Part shown: one piece after another, positions 1 through 13,040 of the stretch
How the letters are laid out: every line of letters starts with the position of its first letter
Numbering within the stretch: position 1 is the first letter of the stretch
Assembly (NCBI GenBank): GCA_024195265.1
Contig: JAJLRJ010000002.1
Coordinates: forward strand, 51,501,043 to 51,565,042
Length of the DNA: 64,000 nucleotides
Direction: 5' to 3'
From: Dendrophyllia cribrosa
Taxonomy: Eukaryota > Cnidaria > Anthozoa > Scleractinia > Dendrophylliidae
The notes under the pieces: model-generated
Database searches by the model: none
The model's input: only the letters and a program-made list of their open reading frames with translations
What the model was told of the DNA's origin: nothing
Translations under genes and position numbers: made by a program

Positions 1-149
1 CCCTCGCGTTACGTGGAGATGGCCGCGCGTCCCTCGCACCAGCCGTTCGCCCACACTAGAACTGTCCGCTTGATAGCGCAGGAAAACCTGGCTCTTGATT
101 CGCTCAGTATAGCGTAGTCGTTACCGGACTTTAAGGAAGAAATCGTTGG

Positions 150-735
150 GGTTGTACCCCTCTTCGGAGGAAAGTGCTTCGACATCACCCTCCGATCTAC
201 AGAATCGGCCACACGGTTGGCGTCATCGGGCTTTGACTACGAAAGCCGCGTTATCCCTTTACGCCTTTAAGGATCACTCTCTGACACACAACGTCAAGGA
301 ATTATCCGCCTGCTTTACAAAGGAGACAAGTTAGACTTGAAAAACCGGCAACCAATTTCTCTGTTAAACACAGATTATAAAATTTGTACTAAAGTACTAG
401 CCAACCGACTACGTAAGATTATACCGCTTATTTAAGCGAAGATCAAACATGCGGGATTCTGACCGCAGTATTTTTGAAAACTTTTTTCTGATCTGGGATA
501 CAATCGACTATGTAAACCATAAACAGCTTTCGGCCGCTGTTATTAGCCTGGATCAGGAAAAGGCTTTCTACCGGGTTATTCACGGCTTTTTGCAACCCGT
601 TTTAGAGCGCTTTGATTTCGGCCAAAATTTCCAGCGCTGGGTAAACATTGTTTACACGTTATAAACAATGGATGGCTCTCGTCGGCCTTTTCGCTCGAAC
701 GGGGAGTTCGACAAGGTTGTCCGTTGTTGCACTAT
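150..735 (+). pseudogene. LINE reverse-transcriptase relic (L1/Tx1-like)
   Basis: Degenerate non-LTR retrotransposon fragment. From 298 to 435 one plus frame reads a typical RT start, with the motif PISLLNTDYKI followed by LANRL. A second frame (449-664) contains VISLDQEKAF, matching RT motif A of L1/Tx1-type elements, then a QRW-IYT segment. A third frame (from 668) resembles the NGWLS-PF / G-RQG region. The frame changes and the TAA at 433-435 show that it is dead. The 5' and 3' limits are uncertain. The RT assignment rests on motif recognition and was not searched. Confidence 0.7.
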
Positions 736-739
736 TATT

Positions 740-2950
740 CAGTATTATTTTATTTTGTATGAAATTTTCCACCGCAGAAATATACTCCCGCAGAAAAAAA
801 TTACTTGTTTTAATGATGTATATCGGCTTAACAGGAGCTTTTTAACAGTGAACCTATAGAAACCTCCGGTCAGGAAGTAAAATTGCAGTTTAATACCGAT
901 GCCTTGGATTTCATTTATACTTGACCAGAAATCCGCAAACATTTCCTCCCAGCAGAAATTTTAGCTGTCTCGACCCGCAAAAATTTCCGCCCGCAAAACA
1001 AATTCAGTCGGGCAATCCGCAAAATTTTCCTTCCGCAAAAATTTGCTCGTGCACGGTAGCTAAATCACCAAAACTATGACGTCTTTCCCATAGTATTGCA
1101 TAATCAAACCGTAATAGCAATGATTCAGTATTCCAAAATATTTTGCTCTGCCATATCGCTCATCAGTAAAACACAAACTTTTAACTTCCTTAAAACGTCT
1201 CCATTCGTAAAAATACACCGTGAAATTCTCAAACTGCGTTTCCCAAGGAAATGCATTTGACCTAAAGCAGCTTTAATGGCTTTACGACAAATGATTGAAA
1301 ATTTGAAACATTGATATTTCTTGATAGGTAACGTGAGATATCGAAACTTAATAAGAACTTTAATACCTTTGCGGTGACGTAATGTGAGATATGACAAGTT
1401 CATAACAAGTTCTGACATCCCAATACCCTAGGGAAATTAACAATAGGTCCGGGGGTGCTCCTCAAAAATTTTAGTGGCGGTATGTGACGCCCTTCTTGAA
1501 ATCCTAGCCGGTTTAACCAACCTTATCCTCAATACCCTAATAGCTTCTATAAAGAAGAAAGAAGTAACCCCCCCGGACAAATGTTAACAATGGCCTTTTG
1601 TTAACAACTTTTGTCCCTTTTTGTATTCATTCGTAAATCTCGTTTATGCGCATGCGCATTAACGAGATAAAAATGGTCAAATGCCCGGGGGTTTGCCCGG
1701 GGGAGAGGAAATGGGCGCTCTTGGATTTGACTGGTACATTAATCTAACCTGGGTGATCAAAGGATTACGCACTAAGTTTTTATAGAATGGGCTAACGTAG
1801 ATCTGGTGGGAAAAAAGAATATTCCACTCCCCGCCCCCCAACCGTATTTGTTTGTTTCTTTGTTTGTTTCTCTGTATGCTTTCATAAATAGGCCTTTTTG
1901 TCGAAATTCCTTAACGTGAAACGATAATCAGATTTATACAATTCGAGTATAGCCAGAAAAAAAAAACATTTAAACCTTTGGAACACCGGTTTGTTACTCC
2001 AAGAAATCGGTTAGAATTTCGTGTGACGCATTTACGGCCGTGAAAATAAACTCTAGAAAACTCGGCAAATGCATGACCTAAGATGTCAATGTTTGCTTTT
2101 CTCAAATAATAAAACAACGCACAATTTACATCCAAATGACATGATGACGTTTACATCAGTTATGTCATTCTTGCGAGAAAGATCCTCGGAAAAATATCGG
2201 GGCGCCGCGAAGCTCACGGAACGGCTCACAGGATTGGCTGAGAAAACAATAGAACAAACAACAGAAGAATGGATCCTAACCCTGAAACAATAGAGCTTCA
2301 TGATACCCAGGGCCAATTAAATTAAAGGTTCTGAAGAGCTTCGTGGCTCCTGAAAATATCTGAAAGACGAGCCTTTTGTGGGAAAAAAGCGTCTTTAATT
2401 TAAAATTGCATTTTACGCGGAACTTTTCTATAAAATACGTAAGAATATCACGCAAAGATAAATATACATTAAGATTTTTAATCGTTTTAATGTACATTTT
2501 TTATTTAAAAAAATGTGCATAACTTGCTTTCCATTTTATCTTGTCATAAAATACTTCGTGCAATCAACAATTTAGAATGGCAGAAAGCACTTGCCGCTTT
2601 TTACATTTTTCTCGTGTGCTCAAATAACCGTACTGTTTTATGACGGCGTTCACTCAGCCTAGTTACAAAATACAAATTAGTGCTGAACAATATAAACTAT
2701 TAAAGTTTTCGCCTGACTGAGTTTCTGTCGCGCCGCCAGAAGCGAAGATGACCTCCGTTTCCGGGAACACGGCCTCTTATTTCTCGGAAACCGCGTGTGT
2801 TCTCGCAAAATAACAGTCGGAATTTTCGGAGTTTTGGAGGGAGCTATCTCGGTGGCCGGTTTGGCGGTGTGCTTAAATAGGATCCTGACCCGATTCCAGA
2901 CCAAACATTATGCAATTTAGTCTTTTGATCTGAATGTTGGGGAAAGCGGG
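740..2950. other. Intergenic, mixed repeats, no gene seen
   Basis: No supported coding exon. About 760-1060 has repeated CCCGCAAAAATTTCC-like words, suggesting a decayed repeat. At 1445-1740 there are matching GGTCCGGGGG / CCCCCCGGAC and CCCGGGGGTTTGCCCGGGGG words that look like a small inverted-repeat element. Short open frames here have no recognisable domain. Confidence 0.4.
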
Positions 2951-2955
2951 AGGGT

Positions 2956-2993
2956 GGGGGGGGGGGGGGGGGGGGGGTGGGGGGGGGGGGGGG
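2956..2993. repeat. Poly-G tract
   Basis: Nearly uninterrupted run of G with a single T. One of several long G or C homopolymers in the window. Length is likely to be polymorphic or approximate in an assembly. Confidence 0.9.
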
Positions 2994-3159
2994 ATGGTGA
3001 TACTTAACAGGAACATATTGCGTCATAATTTTATACCACAAAGATATACCATCCTTGAGCCTTTCTTAAATATCGAAAAACTATGCAATAAAATACGCTA
3101 ATTTCGAAAAAAAAAATCTTCCACCCAAATAAATAATTTTCAGACTGTCATTTTTATTT

Positions 3160-3260
3160 CAGACTGTCAAAAGAATCGAACCTGTGACCTTCCGCACACC
3201 GTTTTTTCGGTAAAAGCGAACGCTATAAAAGCTGCGACAAAAAGCGTAATGTCGGGACGC
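3160..3260 (-). repeat. Possible tRNA-derived SINE relic
   Basis: On the minus strand a GGTTCGATTC word matches a pol III B box, with a weak A-box-like TAGCGTTCGC about 40 nt upstream. No cloverleaf could be drawn, so it is at best a decayed tRNA-derived repeat. Confidence 0.25.
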
Positions 3261-3522
3261 TACCACAACTCGTTACGTTCAAAGCTGCTTAAATCTAGTC
3301 TGGAAAACAGACCTCTGACGCCAGGTTCAAAGTTTCCTGGACTATTAATGCTGGCGATAGATCCCAGTGGCGAGGATCATTTACAACTTTGATTAATACA
3401 GTATATTTAATTGATTCCTTAATTTTCTACATGTACTTAAAGCTGCCTGCAAACTGATAGCCACTAAAAGGTTAACCGCTAGTAAGCACTTATTTTCAGT
3501 AATGGGGACGCAAGGTTTACCA

Positions 3523-3592
3523 TCAGTAGATTCCTTTAGCAGCCAAATCTTTTTTAAGCCGCTCCAAATAGTTTGGATCAGGATACCCGAAC
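3523..3592 (-). pseudogene. Locus E terminal exon (end of DTC domain)
   Basis: 70-nt exon after an acceptor ending TATGTAG. It reads FGYPDPNYLERLKKDLAAKG and ends with TGA, the standard Deltex C-terminus. Length is identical to the last exon of the four other loci. It lies 10.3 kb from its DTC exon because of transposon insertion. Confidence 0.85.
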
Positions 3593-4309
3593 CTACATAG
3601 AAAACAAAAGATTTAAAGTTTAAAGCTGATACTTCAACGGGCCCCACCAAACTTCATTCAATGAGTCAAAGTTCGATTTAGTGGACGTCAATTTACCTTG
3701 GTCTTCCGTTACATTTGGTGGGCTTTGATTATTAATTGATATAGCGATAGTCAAATTAGTCTGACACTAGTGTGTCAAATTGTTCGATATTTAGCTCGGT
3801 AGCTTTGAAACTCTAGTGTTAGTTCTTGTTTGATTGGCATCCACCAAACCCAACTTTGGTCAACTTGAATGAAATGCAGTGCCACACAAAAGATTGATTA
3901 CTGCTGTAATGTACGGTGCTTATCGGTGTGTGGATGAGCCAACATATAATTAAAGCTTAAACATACATAAAACAAGAGACCTTACTTTTCGAAACTGGCT
4001 GCACCGATCATGCATACGGGCCGTGCTATAGGGAGTGTTTTTTTGGTAATTCCAAATCAAGATCAAGATCAGTTTTCTTACAAACATCCGGATAGTTTGC
4101 AATGGATTTGTCATTTCCTAATAATTCAATGAACTGCATTCAGGGTTACGTCATGTAAGAGTAGCCAAACTACTCCAAATTGTGCTATAGTGTATTTCTG
4201 AATTCGGTTCTGTTGTAAAGTATGGGCGCTTGGGTCATGGATGTATCCGGTATTCAGTTCTTGATATAATCCAAATAGTCTAGGAGGTAGAACCCTGAAA
4301 ATTTTGAGT

Positions 4310-4685
4310 CGTAGCACACCCCCTACATATTTGGTTTGATATCATAAATTGACAGCACGATACTTGTGGAACATTTTTAGGTATGATGTACTGATGTATC
4401 GTTGGGACATCTTCATGCTAGGGGCCCATTTGTGAGTGCTGGTATGGTCCCTCTAAATTATGCATATTTTTAGGACCACTATTTTATGCTAATTCCACTT
4501 GACATTACTCCCCTCAAATTGGCCTCAGACACTTCAAAATTGACTAAAGCATTAATGGCATAACTATTTGAATTGAAGATAATGAGCTCACTGATGCACT
4601 AGTTAAACTGTATTTCATCTCAATTTTTCACATGATCACAAAATGTTTCCATGGGAACTATTGCCATGGAAATTTTATTTCTCTT
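4310..4685 (+). repeat. Left terminal inverted repeat of Academ-like element
   Basis: Reverse-complement match to 11555-11893. Clear over the outer ~280 bp (for example ACACCCCCTACATATTTGG against CCAAATATGTAGGGGGTGT) and patchy further in. Outward of 4310 the pairing becomes weak, so the exact terminus is uncertain. Confidence 0.8.
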
Positions 4686-4863
4686 CTTTCAAAAGCAAAC
4701 AGTTTGCTTGTTTTAATGTCTGAATTTAGTATGGCAAATGAGTAATTTGTGATTGATGCCAGATATATTGCATTCTCGGATTAATAGTGCCTTTCACGAA
4801 TCACTGTCTAACAGCAAAACTCATAACTGTACTATGACAGTTACTTCTGTACAACTTTAGAGC

Positions 4864-7800
4864 CTAAACGTCAGCATCCATTAGGTCATCGTCACTGCTT
4901 TCAATTGTTTCATCAATCGGTTTGTGAGGATTTTCGCAACTTTCATCATTCATACAAAGGCATGCTTCAGTACAGGGCATCTTATTGGCTTTGCAGGAAC
5001 ACAAGTCATCCCTTCTGCAGACAGATTTGCTGCATCTGCATGTCGTCAATTCAAGCAGCCCTTGTGGCGCTGGATCCTTGGACATCAACAGGGGTTCCAA
5101 CACACGTCCACTTTTCTCCAGCCATTGTTGACTGGTGATGGCAGTTGTTGTGTTGCATTCAAGGAGCGTTTCCACACACATGCCTGGTAGTTAGCCCTTT
5201 CAATGTGGTGTCGTAAGCTGTTGCTTGTTGGCGGTAAACCTTCGCTTCTTTGATGCCTTTGGCAGAACATCCAGTATCTTACGTAGTCAGCTGTCACTCC
5301 TGCCTTCTTGTTGGTTGTATAAAGGGAACAAATAAACCTCTCACAGGCTTCAACAGTGCTTTCTGATGGAGGAATCTGAATGCCAAGGTTGCCAACACGC
5401 TCATGAAGACTGGAATCTTTGATGAATGCCTTCCATGCTTTCTTTTTTCCGATCTTAAACAAACCACTAGTAGTATCGCAACCAGTGAGAGCATGGAATG
5501 CAGGAATCGCAGTGCAAATATTCCTACCAAGCTTCTCAGCAACAAGATGGACAGGGATGAAGCGGACCTTATCCTTTACGTCAGTCTTAAACCACAGTTC
5601 TTCACACCGTATCATCTGGAAAGCATAGATAGCTAAGACAGCAACATCTGTATCAGGAGACTGGATGACAATAATGTCTTTAGTGGAGGAAGCGTGTGAG
5701 GCGTGGAGGATCATCCTCGTGTCAGCTTCTTCATGGTCTGATCTCAACTCTGCAAGGGGATCTGTGCATCCATAGGTTACAATAACTGCTTCTGTTGGAT
5801 CTTCGAAGCCACCTCCGATTACCAGCTGTTGACCAGGAAGTAAGTGATGTTCACCCAAACCACACCATTCTTGGCAAAGAAATCTGGAAAGGTTAACTTT
5901 GTTGTTCGGGTTGCTGATGAACTTCCCCCATTGCTTTGGAACCGGAGTATGCTTGTTTGTGATTTGGATCTCCAGTGCTCTGCTTGATCCCCTCCTCCGT
6001 CTTTCACTCTCCTTTATGGACTCTTGAACATCGTAGCGGTCAAAAACAACATCTACTCTTGTGCACTGACCTTGTCGCAGAGGTGTGAAGAGCAAATTAA
6101 AGTACCTTTCAGCGAGCTCCCCGAATGTGCGGCAGCCTGAAGACTTCAACATCTGAACTAGGGCCATTCCATCAAAGATGAACGCTGCCGAATGTGCGCT
6201 TTGAGGAAGTCTTCCCTGTGCTTGAAACTCTCTTTCAATCTCGGCCATAAGAGCACTTTTTGTCGTTTTCCGCAACGCACCATCAGCATGTGCCAATGCA
6301 AAGGGCACAGTGGACAGTTCGTAGCTCAGGACTTCTTTCACGTCGACATCACGACACTTGGCAGCAATCAGAAGTCTTCCGAACAAGTTGCGATCCGCTG
6401 AAATAGTGATAATCTTCTCGTCTGCGCACTTGATGTGATTAGTTTTCGCCATAGAGGCGAATGTTTTCACATTTACTTTCGAGATCTTGCTCCAAAAAGA
6501 GACCTCATCGCTGTTCATTCTTTGACTCGTAAACTTCTTTGCTTCTTCTTTTCCTTTCTTAAAAGAGTCAATGAGTTGCTGGGCTGTGTCCTGAGGCATA
6601 ACTACTCCAGTGGCGATGTTTCGTAATGGAACAGGATATTCTCTCGATGCCTCACTCAGATCAAAAGGGTTTGACATGGTGGTGGTAACTGTGTTTATGA
6701 GTTTCTGAACATCGGTTTCATCCCTCTTTATTCTTTGTGAACCTGCCTCCTTGTGAGTCCCAATCTTGTCGCAGTCTTCAAGGTTACAAAGTTGCTTGGT
6801 TGCAGCAGTTATCGAAGCTCTCTTGTGACTCGTTATAAACCACCTCTCCAGAGCAGAGGCATTTTGTGTAAAGCCAACAATACCCCCTCTAGTCTTGCTG
6901 TCCAGGTTGATGGTTTGTTCCAAGGCCATGTCGGTCCAAACCTGGCTGAAGCGTTGACTTGATCTACTCACTGGGTGGTTACCATTTAGGAATTCGTTGT
7001 GAACTTCTGGAGCGTGAGTGGGCAGCAAATGCATATCTGCCAAGTAGATTGGGAGCCACCTGGAAATGATAGGAGCATAAGGTCGTAGTTAGGGACAAGT
7101 AAAAAGGGGGTAAATTCCGAAAATTAGAAGTGTGACATTTTTTGGCGGACAATGTTTAAAAAAGGAAACCTTTTCAACTATAAAATAATACATCTCCGAA
7201 ACTATTAGCAAGAAAACAACTACAATAATTCTGTTACCTTGTTGTCACTAAATTCATGCGTACTTCATTTCGCAAAAATGATGGAACCAAAATTCGCAAA
7301 ATGGACTCAAAGGGTAGTAAATTTCACGCAAATGTCGCTAATTTTCTCTTACCATTAAAAAATCCTTCACTGATTCACAACCAGAAGCGATAAAGCGGTT
7401 AATGGAAAAGGCATCAGTCAGTTGGAACAAAACACTTACCGGTAGTTATTGGTTTCAGTCACTCCGCAAGAACAATGGCGGCACTTTTTCTCGTGGGTAT
7501 TAAATTTTGCGACTTTTTTTAAATCGCGAAAATGAGAAGTCGCGAAAATAAGTGAGAATAAAGTAGAGTATAAGTTAGATAACTGCTACTGATCACTTTT
7601 GTTGTACATATCTGTCCATTTAGATGAAACATAATTTTTATACTTGTGTTAAAGATTATCTCCCATAAATGTAACCTCTTGAGATGGTTCATAACTGAAA
7701 GAAAAAGAAGAATGTCTCTTCCGTAGCAAAAAAAGATAGTCAGACGTAATTGTCCAACTAACCTGGAATAGTTGATGCGATCCATGGAAAAGAAGTAAGG

Positions 7801-10479
7801 AACCATTTCTGCCACTGCATTCAGATGAAGTTCCCACGATCCCTCCCGTTCGGCCCGAATGAAGCGCAACAGCAACAGAACAACATCAATGTACATGTTC
7901 CAGAATTGGAATAGCTTAGACTGCTGACTGGCTTGTTGGCAGAATCTTGCAAATATTTGTTGAAGATGCGGGAGTTTGTAACACAACTTATCAAAGGAGG
8001 TTTTCAGTGAGGCTTCATCATTAATTGATCTTTGACAATTGTTTATCAATGCCAAATACTGATCTTTTGAAGACGTTGGTAGCACAATATCGGACTGTTG
8101 GTCCCCGGCTTCCATCCAGGCTCCAAACGCTTGCCACTGCAGTCTCAGCAGGGCTTCGAGAACAAGCTTATGTGCACGTACGCTTCTGTTATATGACTTG
8201 CCTTTCAGTAGCATCGATGCAGTGCTGCTTCCATATACACCAGATTCTATAAGAAGGTCTTCAATGCCACTGTCCTGGAAGATCTTTCCAATAACTGCAA
8301 GGAAGTTTAATGCTATATGGAAACCCCCCATCCGGATCACAGTGTTACTGAATTCTTCGGGTCGTCGCCACTGAATTTCTTTGGCTTTCATATAAATCGC
8401 GAGGTCAAATGTAATTACACTGTGCTTCTGGCCTAGTCCTTCCATCATTGCCTGAACGTTCTTCATTGCGGTGTAAACTGTACTGTATTCAGTCGGTGAA
8501 CCGTTGATCATTGGGCAATAACCAACAGAGGTTAAGGGTGGAGGCTCACTCGCAACCTTTGCATTAAATCCGCTCCAGCTTGGCAGGGGCTGATGAACTG
8601 GGCCATCGCAGCAATCTACATGTAGATCTTCAATAAACAACTTGTGCGTACACCGACGTGTTAAAAACCAACCGAGATCCTTCTGAATGGCAGCACTACG
8701 AAGAGAACTTGAAGACTGAAACCACTCTTCTTTTACTTTGTCTTTGTAAAGAGTTACTGCAGGTCGCTTTCCACAGGCACCAAACTCCAAGAGGGGTGGG
8801 TTTGCAGCTGGTATGTTTAGTGACCGCCGTTTCTCTGAATGGTCACAATGAACCACAGGTTTTGGTTTCGGCCCGTATTGCTGTCTTTGGTACAGGACAA
8901 GTGTAGTGGCATGGGTGGTTTGCTTCCCATCAAGCGTCTCCTCGTTGATGTCATTATTGTCTCCGGCGACTTGAACGAACACTCCAGGTGCAATGTTAGA
9001 TGGAATTACAGCACCCAAACTCTCTGAGTTGGCTATAACTTCTAATGCCAAGCTAGTGTCAATTACTTCTATGTCATCATAGGAGCAGCAGTGACCGAAC
9101 CTATTTAGCATTGTCACCAGGAGCTTTGAACCTGAAATATGCCGGACGGACATCGCCAAGCCAATGTGCTTTGGAGTCTTGATGCGACCATGCGTTGTGG
9201 CATAAACCAGGTCTTGTGCAATAGCCAGAATATGTCGCTCGTCTGCATCACTGGAAGCAGCTGGAGAGGACACATCAACTTTGTCTGGATTTGAGATCAT
9301 CAAGCAGAGAAATTTGTAAAGATCTGTAGGCATAAGACTCTTTACATTACAGGCACTCAAGTCCTCTACATCAGCGGGTTGAATCCCTATGTTTTTGCTT
9401 TCTTTCCTTATGCTTGACCTCAATATTTGAGCGGCGTGGTATAACGTAGAGTTGACATCATTCAGGCCCTGTGTGTTTGAGGACTCATCTTCAGAAGGCG
9501 TTGAAATCTTAGTCGAATGGCAAGTTTTCTTAGCAGCTGCATTGATGACATCCTGCAAAGAAATAGAACTAGAGTAAACCAACTCCGGCTTCGAGGGGTC
9601 CGGTAGCTTCTGAAAGACAATTTCCTCTTGAAAACACTGCTGCAGTCTGCGTTTTAGCCTTTCTGTCTTGTAGCTTTTTGCCGTGTTGCAGCCAAGGTTT
9701 TCTAGAATTAACTGATAGGACTCCAGGAGCGTTTTCATGTCAAGAGCCACTCCTGATTCTAACTGTGGTTTGATGTCTTCCCTCATTTGTTGAAATGCCT
9801 GTGTGTAGACATCTTCCTCGCCGTCAACTCGAAAGTCAGCAAAAGTCAAATTTGATTTACTGACGTACTGAGATCTGCAATGTTTATGATATTTGGCCTC
9901 TGCAGCAATCAAATCAACCCCCAAAATCTTCAACAGCATGCTCTCATCACTCCTTGCTCTTGCAGCCTCTTCAATAACCTTGCAAGAATCAAATGTTGAA
10001 ACGTTCATCAGCTTTGTTGTTCCTTTAGACTTTTTCTGCTGGCAGAATAGACAAACTGACCAATCCACCGCTTCAACTTGAGATCTCGAACTTGGTCTAT
10101 CAACATCATGACTGTCTTTACTTTTGACAGAACGTAATGGTTTAATGAAGCTAAGATTTCTCTTGCTTGTATAACTTTGAAAACACTTGCCATGCCAGAC
10201 AACATTTAATGAATTTAAATTTTCAAAAGCAGAAGAAATCCTATGGTAAGTTTCATCTTGTCTAAGCTCCACAGCTTCTTTGAATGATCTTAATCCAGGC
10301 TCTGTAGAGCATCTTAGTTTTTCACTGCTTGTTTCTTGACAAATGATACATTTGGTGAAGTCTGTACGTAGTTTGAGTTTCTTTTTTTGTGGCAAAAGTC
10401 TCACTTCTTTTTCTTCGTCCCTGCTTTCAGTACAACTATCCATTATCAAGCATCTTAAGAAAAAGTAAAAATTAATCAT
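4864..10479 (-). CDS. Academ-like transposase/nuclease gene, two exons, frameshifted
   Basis: Exon 1 runs from 10479 (or the ATG at 10443) to 7763. A GTTAGT donor after ...NYSR joins the acceptor TTTCCAG at 7059, restoring NYSR-WLPIYLADMH in frame. Exon 2 is open to 5085. The N-terminus has two similar zinc-binding units (CIICQ...HGKC and CLFCQ...HKHC). Exon 2 has DHEEADTRMILHA, an IVIQSPDTDVAVLAI segment and FHALTGCDTTS, whose acidic residues fit an XPG/PIN-like nuclease fold. After about 5105 the homologous reading continues in another frame (5181-4864) with a CXC-type cluster: CRCSKSVCRRDDLCSC, then C-x5-C-x3-C-x-C. One frameshift, or an unrecognised small intron, is needed. Not host-gene-like. 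Confidence 0.65.
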
Positions 10480-10499
10480 ATAGCATTCTATCTGATCTA

Positions 10500-11550
10500 T
10501 TCAATAAACCTAAATTCCAGAAATGTGAAACACCAAGAAGCCCTTTGGGCTTTACGTATTTTGTAATAAGTAGTCAGTAGTCCGTGATCAATAGTTCGTA
10601 GCTGGGTTTGTAGTTCTTAGTCCCTAGTTCACAGTCCAGTCCCTGGTCCAATATTTATCAGCAGCAAGATGGCGTCTCTTTACTCTCAGCTGTTCTCTTT
10701 CTTTTATTTGATTGTTTTGCGTGTTTTGAGTAATTTTTCGCTACAAAAAGACTCAGGAAGTCGATCTAAAGTAGCGAGCACCGTTAAAACACAGATATTG
10801 TGATAATTCGGGGATACATTTAACAGTTTATATATGCAATGCTTGATCGATCGATCGATCGATCGATAGATCGATCAATCGCTCAATCAATTAATCAACT
10901 GAGCGTGGTACGGGGAGAGTTGCTTACGATAAAAAAGAAAGGGAAAAGACAACAACATGTAACACTTGTCAAAAAAAATCAAACGCGACAAATAACCTTT
11001 ACACAGCTTTACACTTTCAGTCATTTACATATCTTCTTGCATGTTTGATATCTTACTGTTCAAGATAAATTGGGCCATTTGTTCCACAATTTATGCATAA
11101 CTTCCAATACCTTGCTCTAAAAATACGAAAGGACTTGTTTTCAAAGCAAAAAACGTTACCTTAGAATGAAAACATCGTGACTGCGTAAATCCAAGATGAC
11201 TGCACTATTGAGCCTGTAAGTACCAATTGCATTATGGGAGCTTTTCTCCCTAAGCACTGTGGGATATATTTGAATCGGCGGAGATGGCAAGGATCACTCA
11301 AAGAAAAGGAACATGAAGTTATTAGATGTGCTTTATGTTAAACATCTTATTGAAAGAGAGAATTTTCAACCATTCTGTTGCTAAGGGAATTCGTAAACAA
11401 TGCAATAAAGTAGATTGCAGTTGTTAAACGGAAAATGCATGTTTTGAGTAGAACAATGCTATAATGTCCAAATAATTGAAACTTATTGAAATGAATGATA
11501 ACATAGTGATAAAAAATTTGACTCGCATTCGAGAGAATCTGGCAAATATT
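10500..11550. other. Non-coding 5' part of Academ-like element
   Basis: Between the transposase start and the right terminal repeat. Holds a run of AGTAGTCAGTAGTCC-like words (10560-10650) and a GATC microsatellite (10844-10875). No gene seen. Confidence 0.4.
10844..10875. repeat. (GATC)n microsatellite
   Basis: Tandem ATCG units with minor interruptions, then related AATC words. Confidence 0.9.
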
Positions 11551-11554
11551 ACTT

Positions 11555-11893
11555 AATTAGCCCTCATGTAAAAATTACCATAGCAACGGTTACTATGGAA
11601 ACCCCCTTTAAATTATTTGCATGTTATATTGAGAAATAGTTATGCCATTAATGCTTTAGTCAATTTTGAAGTGTTTGAGGCCAATTTGAGGGAAGTTATG
11701 TCAAGTTGAATTTGCATAAAATAGTGGTCCTAAAAATATGCGTAATTTAGAGGGACCATACCAGTACTCACAAATGGGCCCCTAGCATGATGATGTCCCA
11801 ACGATACATCAGTACATCATACCTAAAAATGTTCCACAAGTATCGTGCTATCAATTTCTGATATCAAACCAAATATGTAGGGGGTGTGCTACG
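11555..11893 (-). repeat. Right terminal inverted repeat of Academ-like element
   Basis: Partner of the left repeat at 4310-4685. The match ends at ...GTGCTACG (11893). Confidence 0.8.
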
Positions 11894-12124
11894 TTTTTCA
11901 TTTTCTAGGCCTTTCCTGAAAATCTCCTCTTAGTCTAAAACATCCCATATTAGCTTTGGCTATAACAGGGGTATCATTTTGGATCAATCAATCATTCTTT
12001 ACTGTTCGCTTATATAATTTTTTGTTGCACCTTTTTATCCTTGGAGTTACATTTTAGTACAAAGACATAAAATTTAATCATTTTGCAAAAGAAACGAAGT
12101 CATGTTGGAGTCATATCAAAGGTG

Positions 12125-12270
12125 TTTTTTTCACCTCAGCAACTCAATTATGGAACTCCATTCAATTCCAGAGTATATTAAAAGTGCAGAAACTCTTAGA
12201 GCATTTTAAAATCAAGCTGAACACATTTTTATTTAAGACATATTTTTATTAGTCTTTATTATGTTTGTAA
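12125..12270 (+). pseudogene. LINE C-terminal fragment
   Basis: Plus-strand words QLWNS-IP, YIKSAETLRAF and LNTFLFKTYF can be read across frame breaks, typical of the region after the RT domain in jockey/CR1-type LINEs. It interrupts sequence that otherwise resembles the last intron of locus D (compare 12045-12100 and 12360-12390 with 19065-19160). Confidence 0.5.
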
Positions 12271-13004
12271 ACACATTGGACTGTTAATCATGTAAGGTGC
12301 ATAGGGGTAAGAAATGCGCATTAGAAGAACTTTATATTATTATATTTATATTATTATGTGTGACTGTAATGGACATTTCCAAGTAAGGAAATCAATTCAA
12401 TGTATCAGTCAATTCCAGCATTGCGCCCATGCCTCTCCAGGGGCAACCACCGTGCATTGGCATTTTGTGAAAAAAAAAATGCCCTATGGCGGGGTAAAAA
12501 AAAAAAGCTGTGCAAATGCCCCGGGATATAGTAAAAAAAAGTAGAAGGAAATAAAATTATTTGAATCTAGACTCATCAAAAGTTATTTGAAGGCAAACTA
12601 TAAAGGAGGAACCTTTTGATATGTCAGGAATTACCTTATTTACAGATAAACTGGAAATACTATTACCGAATTCCATTCTCCTGCACTATTGAAACTAAGC
12701 CGGCGGAGTTTCCAATTTAAACGTCTACACAGAGTTCTTGCTATAAATGTAAATCTAGTTAAAATGGACAATAGAACATCCTTTTTGGCTTTGTGCTAAA
12801 ATGTGGCCCTTGTGTAGCGCCCATTCAGACTGCATTCAACAAGAAGACGAGATCCAAGTAAGCACCACAAAAGAAGTTGAATGGGGTTGGTTCTAGAGAA
12901 ACTGTGGTGCTGCGTCGGTGGGGAGGGGGGTTGTGAAGCACGATAATTTGGTTTTATCGACTGAGTCGATAAAGTAAATTGGCCACTGTATAAAGATTTG
13001 AGAA

Positions 13005-13040
13005 AGCTGACGTTTCGAGCGCTAGCCCTTCGTCGGAGCC
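13005..13040 (-). repeat. Penelope-type repeat end with hammerhead-like core
   Basis: The minus strand reads CCGACGAAGGGC...CTCGAAACGTCAGC, close to the hammerhead CUGANGA...GAAA layout, although the first core word is altered (CCGACGA). The flank at 12893-12985 (GTGGTGCTGCGTCGGTG) recurs at 23975-24055 and 42508-42530, so this is a dispersed repeat. Confidence 0.45.

Larger units (their letters stand above)
4310..11893 (-). mobile_element. Academ-like DNA transposon with long TIRs
   Basis: A 7.6-kb element bounded by long inverted repeats starting CGTAGCACACCCC (4310) and ending GGGGTGTGCTACG (11893). The outer ~280 bp match closely, and weaker pairing continues to about 4685 and 11555. Inside is one minus-strand gene in two long exons with a zinc-binding N-terminus, an XPG/PIN-like nuclease segment and a C-terminal CXC-type cysteine motif. 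The XPG-type nuclease together with a large transposase recalls the Academ superfamily; that name is my best match, not a search result. No exact target duplication is visible. It sits inside the last intron of pseudogene E, in the same orientation. A frameshift near 5105 suggests this copy is inactive. Confidence 0.65.

Noticed and set aside
3160..3260. tRNA gene on the minus strand
   Set aside because: B-box word present, but no cloverleaf or acceptor stem could be paired; kept only as a low-confidence SINE relic.
5085..7043. Host nuclease gene (XPG-like)
   Set aside because: Bounded by long inverted repeats together with the upstream large frame; transposon origin explains it better.
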